This document shows, piece by piece, positions 57,367 to 64,000 of a DNA stretch of 64,000 nucleotides. Position 1 is the stretch's first letter. Every line of letters starts with the position of its first letter. A program made the translations under genes and the position numbers. The notes under the pieces are model-generated. The model ran no database searches and was not told where the DNA came from. It saw nothing but the letters and a program-made list of their open reading frames with translations. The DNA comes from Variovorax sp. V93. Lineage in GTDB: Bacteria; Pseudomonadota; Gammaproteobacteria; Burkholderiales; Burkholderiaceae_C. The stretch covers positions 2,790,001 to 2,854,000 of the forward strand of contig NZ_AP028669.1 of NCBI RefSeq assembly GCF_041154485.1, given 5' to 3'.

Positions 57367-58578
57367 ATGAATCCCCTGCTTTCCCGGTTGCAACCCTATC
57401 CCTTCGAGCGGCTGAAGCAACTGTTCGCGGGCGTCACGCCCAACCCCGAGTTCTCAGCCATCAGCCTGGGCATCGGCGAACCCAAGCACGCCACGCCGGG
57501 CTTCATCAAGGACGCCCTGAGCGCCAACCTCGGCGCGCTGGCCGCCTACCCGGCGACCGCGGGCGACCTGGCTCTGCGCAGCGCCTTCACCGACTGGCTG
57601 AAAACCCGCTACAGCCTCACCCTCGACCCGGCCACGCAGGTGCTGCCTGTCAATGGTTCGCGGGAAGCCCTGTTCTCGTTGGCGCAGACCGTGGTCGACC
57701 CCACCGCCTCGCCGCAGCCGGTGGTGATGTCGCCCAATCCGTTCTATCAGATCTACGAGGGCGCGGCCCTGCTTTCGGGCGCCGAGCCGTACTACGTGGC
57801 CAGCGTGCCGGCACGCAATTTCGCGGTCGCCTGGGACAGCGTGCCCGAGGCCGTCTGGGCCCGCACGCAGCTGGTGTTCGTCTGCTCGCCGGGCAACCCG
57901 ACGGGTGCGGTGATGTCGCTGGACGAATGGAAAAGGCTCTTCGATCTGTCGGACCGCCACGGTTTCGTGATTGCCGCGGACGAGTGCTACAGCGAAATCT
58001 ACTTCCGCGACGAGCCCCCGCTCAGCGGCCTCGAGGCCTCGGTGAAGCTCGGCCGGCCCGACTTCCGGAACCTGATTGCGCTGACCTCGCTGTCCAAGCG
58101 CAGCAACGTGCCCGGCCTGCGCAGCGGCTTCGTGGCGGGCGACGCGGCCATCATCAAGAAGTTCCTGCTTTATCGCACCTATCACGGCAGCGCCATGAGC
58201 GGCGCCGTGGCCGCGGCCAGCATCGCAGCCTGGGGCGACGAGTCCCATGTGGTGGACAACCGCGCCCAGTACCGCGCCAAGTTCGCGGCCGTCACGCCGC
58301 TGCTCGAAACCGTGCTCGACGTGCGCCTGCCCGATGCCAGCTTCTACCTCTGGGCCGGCATTCCCGAAGTGTGGGCTGGCGACGACGAAGCCTTCGCCCG
58401 CGCGCTCTACGCTCAATACAATGTGACGGTCCTGCCGGGGAGCTATCTGGCGCGAGAGACCGCCCACGGCGCCAACCCCGGCCGCGGCCGCATCCGCATG
58501 GCACTGGTGGCCGAAACAGCCGAATGCGTGGAGGCCGCCCAGCGCATCGTCCGCTTCTGCAAGGACGCCCGCCGCTGA
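57367..58578 (+). CDS. dapC: Succinyldiaminopimelate transaminase
   Basis: A 403-residue class I/II aminotransferase. PLP Lys244 lies in [28 protein letters not shown] and [10 protein letters not shown] bind the cofactor. The N-terminus [19 protein letters not shown] is typical of betaproteobacterial DapC. It forms N-succinyl-L,L-diaminopimelate for lysine and peptidoglycan. dapD follows 44 bp downstream. Confidence 0.95.
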   Translation: MNPLLSRLQPYPFERLKQLFAGVTPNPEFSAISLGIGEPKHATPGFIKDALSANLGALAAYPATAGDLALRSAFTDWLKTRYSLTLDPATQVLPVNGSREALFSLAQTVVDPTASPQPVVMSPNPFYQIYEGAALLSGAEPYYVASVPARNFAVAWDSVPEAVWARTQLVFVCSPGNPTGAVMSLDEWKRLFDLSDRHGFVIAADECYSEIYFRDEPPLSGLEASVKLGRPDFRNLIALTSLSKRSNVPGLRSGFVAGDAAIIKKFLLYRTYHGSAMSGAVAAASIAAWGDESHVVDNRAQYRAKFAAVTPLLETVLDVRLPDASFYLWAGIPEVWAGDDEAFARALYAQYNVTVLPGSYLARETAHGANPGRGRIRMALVAETAECVEAAQRIVRFCKDARR

Positions 58579-58622
58579 TCCGCTTTTCCGCCCGCACCCA
58601 TTTTTCACACGAGACTTTCTCC

Positions 58623-59456
<834 letters not shown>

Positions 59457-59490
59457 TCGAGAAAACAACAGCACCCGAGGAGAGAGACCG

Positions 59491-60639
59491 ATGAACATGA
59501 TGGAGCGGATTCTTCGTTTGATGGCCGAGCGCAAGGCCTCCGACATCTACCTCTCGGCGCACTCCCCGGTGCTGATCCGCCTCAACGGCACCTGCGTGCC
59601 GATCAATGCCCAGGTGCTGCCGGCGGCCGCGCCGCTCGCGCTGCTGGCCGAGGTGGTGCCCGAAGCCCGCATCCAGGAGCTGGAGCGAACAGGCGAACTC
59701 AACATGGCCGTGATGCTCGAGGGCGCCGGCAACTACCGCATCAGCGCCATGCGCCAGCGCGGCAGCTATGCGGTGGTGGTGCGGCACATCGCCTCGACCA
59801 TTCCGAGCTTTGCCGACCTGAACCTGCCCGACATCCTCAAGACGCTCATCATGGAGAAGCGCGGCCTGATCCTGATGGTGGGCGCGACCGGCGCGGGCAA
59901 GACCACCACGCTGGCCTCGATGCTCGACTACCGCAACGAGCACGCCACGGGCCACATCCTCACGGTGGAAGAACCCATCGAGTTCACCTACACCAACAAG
60001 AAGTCGCTGGTGAACCAGCGCGACGTGGGCAGCGACACCGAGTCGCTGCAGGTCGCGCTCAAGAACGCGCTGCGCCAGGCGCCCGACGTGATCCAGATCG
60101 GCGAGATCCGCGACCGCGAAACCATGACGGCCGCCATCGCCTATGCGCAGTCGGGCCACCTGTGCGTGGCCACGCTGCATGCCAATAACAGCTACCGCGC
60201 GCTCAACCGCATCCTGAGCTTCTTCCCGGTCGAGGTGCGCCCCACGCTGCTGGGCGACCTGGGATCGGCGCTGCGCGCCATCGTGTCGCAGCGGCTGCTG
60301 CGCACGCCCACCGGCGGCCGCGTGCCGGCGCTCGAGGTCATGCTCAACACGGCCCTGGTGGCCGAGCTGATCGAAAAGGGCGATTTCTCCGCCGTCAAGG
60401 AAGCCATGGAGCAGTCGATGGCCGAAGGCTCGCAGACCTTCGAGGAAGACATTGCCCGCCTCATCACCGAAGAGCGCGTGACGCGCGAGGAAGGCCTGGC
60501 CCAGGCCGACTCGCCCACCAACCTGATGTGGCGGCTGCAGAACCGCGCCGCGCCCAAGCAGAAGACCGAAGACCGCAACCTGACGGACCAGGTCGACGAA
60601 CCTACTTTCACCGACATCACGCTCGACGTGAAGTTCTGA
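59491..60639 (+). CDS. PilT/PilU-type retraction ATPase
   Basis: A 382-residue secretion ATPase. Walker A GATGAGKT at 131-138, Walker [10 protein letters not shown], and the His box ATLHANN are complete. The N-terminal PAS-like domain (1-100) begins [20 protein letters not shown]. The acidic C-terminus is longer than that of PilT and resembles PilU. It drives type IV pilus retraction. No other pilus gene is nearby; it lies between dapD and dapE, 16 bp before dapE, and is likely transcribed with them. Confidence 0.92.
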   Translation: MNMMERILRLMAERKASDIYLSAHSPVLIRLNGTCVPINAQVLPAAAPLALLAEVVPEARIQELERTGELNMAVMLEGAGNYRISAMRQRGSYAVVVRHIASTIPSFADLNLPDILKTLIMEKRGLILMVGATGAGKTTTLASMLDYRNEHATGHILTVEEPIEFTYTNKKSLVNQRDVGSDTESLQVALKNALRQAPDVIQIGEIRDRETMTAAIAYAQSGHLCVATLHANNSYRALNRILSFFPVEVRPTLLGDLGSALRAIVSQRLLRTPTGGRVPALEVMLNTALVAELIEKGDFSAVKEAMEQSMAEGSQTFEEDIARLITEERVTREEGLAQADSPTNLMWRLQNRAAPKQKTEDRNLTDQVDEPTFTDITLDVKF

Positions 60640-60655
60640 ACACAGCCTTCCCCCG

Positions 60656-61831
60656 ATGTCCCGTACCCTCCAGCTCGCCGAACAACTCATCTCGCGCCCC
60701 TCGGTCACCCCCGACGATGCGGGCTGCCAACAGATCCTCGGCGAACGGCTGGCACGGTTGGGCTTCACGCTCGAAACCATCGAAAGCGGCCCGCCCGATT
60801 TCCGCGTGACCAACCTGTGGGCGGTGCGCCGCCCGGCCGGCAGTGCGCCGACGAAGACGCTGGTGTTCGCGGGCCACACCGACGTGGTGCCCACGGGGCC
60901 GGTCGAGCAGTGGACCAGCCACCCGTTCACGCCCACCCACCGCGGCGGCAAGCTCTATGGCCGCGGCGCGTGCGACATGAAGACATCGGTCGCGGCCTTC
61001 GTGGTCTCGATCGAGGAGTTCCTTGCGGCCACGCCCGATCCCAGGCTCACGCTCGCGCTGCTGCTCACCAGCGACGAGGAAGGCCCGGGCGTCGACGGCA
61101 CCGTCGTCGTCTGCAACGCGCTGGCTGCGCGCGGCGAAACCATCGACTACTGCATCGTCGGCGAGCCTACGGCCGTCGAGCGCTGCGGCGACATGATCAA
61201 GAACGGCCGCCGCGGCACCATGAGCGGCAAGCTCACGGTCCACGGTGTACAGGGCCACATCGCCTACCCGCACCTCGCGAAAAACCCGGTGCATGCCGTG
61301 GCGCCCGCGCTGGCGGAACTGGTGGCCATCAACGCCGCGGGCGGCTGGGATGCAGGCAGCGCCTACTTCCAGCCCACCAGCTGGCAGATCAGCAACTTTC
61401 ATGCAGGCACCGGCGCGAGCAACGTGATTCCGGGCAGCGCGGTCATCGACTTCAACTTCCGCTTCTCGACCGAATCCACGCCCGAGTCGCTGCAGAAGCG
61501 CGTGCATGCGGTGCTCGATGCGCACGGCGTGGACTGCACGCTCGCCTGGACCATCGGCGGCCTGCCCTTCCTCACGACGCCCGGCGAACTCGTCACCGCC
61601 GTGCAGGCGGCCATTGCCGATGAAACCGGCATCGCCACCGAGCTCTCGACCAGCGGCGGCACCAGCGATGCGCGCTTCATCGCCAAGATCTGCAAGCAGG
61701 TGGTCGAGCTCGGCCCGGTCAACGCCAGCATCCACAAGATCGACGAGCACATCGACGTGGCCGAGATCGAGACACTCAAGAACATCTACAAGCGCACCCT
61801 GGAGCGCCTCGAAGCGTCGCTCGCCCGATGA
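60656..61831 (+). CDS. dapE: Succinyl-diaminopimelate desuccinylase
   Basis: A 391-residue M20 dizinc hydrolase. Metal residues are His74 and Asp76 in FAGHTDVVP, bridging Asp107 in GRGACDMK, and Glu141/Glu142 in [10 protein letters not shown]-terminal His lies near 360 in [10 protein letters not shown]. It removes succinate to yield L,L-diaminopimelate. It overlaps prmB by 4 nt. Confidence 0.96.
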   Translation: MSRTLQLAEQLISRPSVTPDDAGCQQILGERLARLGFTLETIESGPPDFRVTNLWAVRRPAGSAPTKTLVFAGHTDVVPTGPVEQWTSHPFTPTHRGGKLYGRGACDMKTSVAAFVVSIEEFLAATPDPRLTLALLLTSDEEGPGVDGTVVVCNALAARGETIDYCIVGEPTAVERCGDMIKNGRRGTMSGKLTVHGVQGHIAYPHLAKNPVHAVAPALAELVAINAAGGWDAGSAYFQPTSWQISNFHAGTGASNVIPGSAVIDFNFRFSTESTPESLQKRVHAVLDAHGVDCTLAWTIGGLPFLTTPGELVTAVQAAIADETGIATELSTSGGTSDARFIAKICKQVVELGPVNASIHKIDEHIDVAEIETLKNIYKRTLERLEASLAR

Positions 61832-62709
61832 GCACCGTTATCGAGCTGATCGAGGCCGGCGCCAAACGGCTGGAAGAAGCCGGCGTTGCCTTCGGCCACG
61901 GCACGGCCAACGCCTTCGACGAAGCCGCCTGGCTGGTGCTGTGGCGCCTGAAGCTGCCGCTGGACGACATCGATGCCGTGGCCGACAAGGCCGTCTCGCC
62001 GGCCGACGCCGGCAAGGTCGCCGCGCTGCTCGACGAACGCATCGCCACGCGCAAGCCCGCCGCCTATCTCACCAAGGAAGCGTGGCTGCAGGGCGTGCCT
62101 TTCTACGTGGACGAGCGCGCCATCGTGCCGCGCAGCTTCATCGCGGAGCTGATCGCCGACGGCAGCATCGACTACTGGCTCGGCGAGCACACGCAGCGCG
62201 TGCTCGACCTGTGCACCGGCAACGGCAGCCTCGCCATCCTCGCGGCCATGACCTATCCGGACACCACGGTCGATGCCGCCGACCTGTCGGCCGAGGCGCT
62301 CGAGGTGGCTGCCATCAACGTCACCCGGCACCAGCTCGATGCACGCATCAGGCTGGTCGAATCCGACGGCCTCGCCAACCTGCCCGGCCCCTACGACCTG
62401 GTGCTGTGCAACCCGCCCTACGTGAACAGCGCGAGCATGGCCGCCCTACCCGCCGAATACCGCGCCGAGCCCGAACTGGCGCTGGCCGGCGGCGCCGACG
62501 GCATGGACTTCGTGCGCCAGCTGTTTGCCGAGGCGCCTTCGCGCATGAGCGAAGAAGCCGTGCTGGTACTGGAGATCGGCAACGAGCGCGAATACTTCGA
62601 AGCCGCCTTCCCGCAGCTTGAAGTCGTGTGGCTGGAAACCTCCGCAGGCGAGGACCAGGTCCTGCTCGTGACCCGAACCGCGCTGCTGGCCGGCGCCGGC
62701 GCGCGTTAG
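61828..62709 (+). CDS. prmB: 50S ribosomal protein L3 glutamine methyltransferase
   Basis: A 293-residue SAM-dependent methyltransferase of the HemK family. The SAM loop is [16 protein letters not shown], followed by the glutamine-binding NPPY (in [13 protein letters not shown]). The N-terminal helical part (1-100) is of PrmB type. It overlaps dapE as ATGA and closes the dap string. Confidence 0.94.
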   Translation: MSTVIELIEAGAKRLEEAGVAFGHGTANAFDEAAWLVLWRLKLPLDDIDAVADKAVSPADAGKVAALLDERIATRKPAAYLTKEAWLQGVPFYVDERAIVPRSFIAELIADGSIDYWLGEHTQRVLDLCTGNGSLAILAAMTYPDTTVDAADLSAEALEVAAINVTRHQLDARIRLVESDGLANLPGPYDLVLCNPPYVNSASMAALPAEYRAEPELALAGGADGMDFVRQLFAEAPSRMSEEAVLVLEIGNEREYFEAAFPQLEVVWLETSAGEDQVLLVTRTALLAGAGAR

Positions 62710-62742
62710 CTGCCGCCGCCGCGCCCCTTTTCCGCCGCTTTC

Positions 62743-62770
62743 CCGCAGCACGGCTGCGGCCTCCTTTTCC
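62743..62770 (+). terminator. Possible Rho-independent terminator after prmB
   Basis: CCGCAGC at 62743-62749 pairs with GCTGCGG at 62753-62759 around a 3-nt ACG loop. Only a short T-run (CCTCCTTTT) follows, so strength is doubtful. Confidence 0.5.
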
Positions 62771-62824
62771 GGGTGGTGTCCTCCCCATTTGCCCCTTCGC
62801 GCCGGGCCGCCACGGGCCGGGCGG

Positions 62825-62830
62825 GATAAT
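62825..62830 (+). promoter_or_regulatory. Candidate -10 element for the ABC-F gene
   Basis: GATAAT lies 21 bp before the ATG at 62852; a start site about 7 bp on would give a leader of about 15 nt. No -35 hexamer was recognised. Confidence 0.4.
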
Positions 62831-62851
62831 CGCCCCTACGGTTCCTATTTC

Positions 62852-64000
62852 ATGATTACTCTCAAAAACGTCATTCTTCGCCGCAGCGCCAAGGTCCTGC
62901 TCGACGGCGCCACCGTCACCATCAATCCCGGTGAGAAGGTCGGCCTTGTCGGGCGCAATGGCGCCGGCAAGTCGACCCTGTTCGCGCTCTTCAACGGCTC
63001 GCTGCACGAAGACGGCGGCGACTTCTACGTGCCCAAGCAATGGCGCATGTCGCAGGTGGCGCAGGACATGCCCGAAACCGAGGAGTCGGCCACCGACTTC
63101 GTGGTGGGCGGCGACACCCGGCTGGCCGAGCTGCGCGCCTCGCTGGCGGCCATCGAGGCCGCCTACGAAGCCAACCCCGACGACGCCGACATCGGCATGG
63201 AACTGGCCCACGCCTACACCGACCTCGCCGACGCCGGCGAGCACGACGCGGTGCCGCGCGCGCAGGCGCTGGTGCTCGGGCTGGGCTTCAAGTCGCACGA
63301 GCTCGACGAGCCCGTCAACAGCTTCTCGGGCGGCTGGCGCATGCGCCTGCAGCTGGCGCGCGCGCTGATGTGCCCGAGCGACCTGCTGCTGCTCGACGAA
63401 CCCACCAACCACCTGGACCTGGATGCGCTGGTCTGGCTCGAAGCCTGGCTGCAGAAGTACGCCGGCACCATGATCGTCATCAGCCACGACCGCGAGTTCC
63501 TCGACGCCGTGACCGACGTCACGCTGCACATCGCCAACGCCCAGCTCACGCGCTACGGCGGCAACTACAGCAAGTTCGAGGACATGCGCGCGCTGCAGAT
63601 GGAACAGCAGCAGGTGGCCTTCTCCAAGCAGCAGGACAAGATTGCCCACCTGCAGAAGTTCATCGACCGCTTCAAGGCCAAGGCCAGCAAGGCCAAGCAG
63701 GCGCAAAGCCGCGTCAAGGCGCTGGAGCGCATGGAAAAGGTCGCGCCGCTCCTGGCCGAGGCCGACTTCACCTTCGAGTTCAAGGAGCCGGGCAACATCC
63801 CCAACCCGATGCTCTCGATCAGCAACGCGAGCTTCGGCTACGAGATCGAAGGCGAAGAGCCCAAGACCATCCTGCGCGGCGTCAGCCGCTCGGTGCTCGC
63901 GGGCCAGCGCATCGGCATCCTGGGCGCCAACGGCCAGGGCAAGTCGACGCTGGTGAAAACCATTGCGCGCGAAATGGGTGCGCTGGCCGGCCAGGTCACC
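62852..64000 (+). CDS. ABC-F family ATPase (YheS/Uup type), 5' part
   Basis: The reading frame is open from the ATG at 62852 to the window end, giving 383 residues of a protein likely to be about 630-660. The first ATPase domain has Walker A GRNGAGKST, signature FSGGWRMRLQLA and Walker B LLLLDEPTNHLD. The ABC-F linker (about 245-300) is rich in Lys/Gln with KQAQSRVKALERME, and a second Walker A GANGQGKST begins near residue 360. There is no membrane domain. ABC-F proteins act on the ribosome. The N-terminus MITLKNVILRRSAKVLLDGA is closest to YheS. Confidence 0.93.
   Translation, partial: MITLKNVILRRSAKVLLDGATVTINPGEKVGLVGRNGAGKSTLFALFNGSLHEDGGDFYVPKQWRMSQVAQDMPETEESATDFVVGGDTRLAELRASLAAIEAAYEANPDDADIGMELAHAYTDLADAGEHDAVPRAQALVLGLGFKSHELDEPVNSFSGGWRMRLQLARALMCPSDLLLLDEPTNHLDLDALVWLEAWLQKYAGTMIVISHDREFLDAVTDVTLHIANAQLTRYGGNYSKFEDMRALQMEQQQVAFSKQQDKIAHLQKFIDRFKAKASKAKQAQSRVKALERMEKVAPLLAEADFTFEFKEPGNIPNPMLSISNASFGYEIEGEEPKTILRGVSRSVLAGQRIGILGANGQGKSTLVKTIAREMGALAGQVT

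Overview
The window is a GC-rich bacterial chromosome segment that reads as a betaproteobacterium of the Comamonadaceae, most like Variovorax. This is inferred from gene order and protein character, with no search run. The pointers are an orphan Bug/TctC receptor, the rimP-nusA-infB-rbfA-truB-typA string, the dapC-dapD-pilT/U-like-dapE-prmB string, and an HrpA of about 1,300 residues. Coding density is very high. Because GC is high, nearly every real gene carries long meaningless open frames on its other strand, and these are left out.

Positions 1-8,750 look accessory. They hold a cut-off HxlR regulator divergent from an NTF2-like protein. Next is a minus-strand operon (ferritin-like diiron protein, RidA-like protein, alpha/beta hydrolase) with a divergent LysR regulator and an orphan Bug receptor. 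A second minus-strand group follows: AraC regulator, AlaX-type tRNA editing protein, EamA exporter and ArgE-like deacylase.

From 8,848 to 26,400 most genes are core. guaB and guaA lie in operon order but have a vapBC-type toxin-antitoxin pair between them. Then come a DUF4124 protein, rnfH-ratA and smpB. A four-gene ECF sigma cassette follows, in which sigma and anti-sigma are bracketed by two related COG4315 proteins. The long minus-strand translation operon rimP-nusA-infB-rbfA-truB-typA, with an EamA transporter at its end, closes this part.

From 26,500 to 43,800 lie an MFS transporter, a yejABEF peptide/oligopeptide importer, fabI, an exported LigE-type DNA ligase, a PLP-dependent basic amino acid decarboxylase and an NfeD/SPFH pair. 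These are followed by tRNA-Ser(GGA), a small coiled-coil protein, a single-domain response regulator, a LivJ/K-type receptor with a lipobox, and pepA-holC.

From 43,800 to the end are lptFG (divergent from pepA with a 21-bp gap), a CbiX-like protein, a CysB-type regulator, a methionine-type aminotransferase, a 52-residue DUF3309 peptide and hrpA. Divergent from hrpA is an unusual protein joining a Clp-type AAA+ ATPase to an FtsH-type M41 zinc protease. The lysine/arginine block follows (argA, a LysE-type exporter, dapC, dapD, a PilT/PilU-like ATPase, dapE, prmB), and the window ends inside an ABC-F ATPase. The observations most worth following up are the AAA+/M41 chimera, the toxin-antitoxin pair inside guaBA, the symmetrical ECF cassette and the AlaX-exporter-deacylase group.
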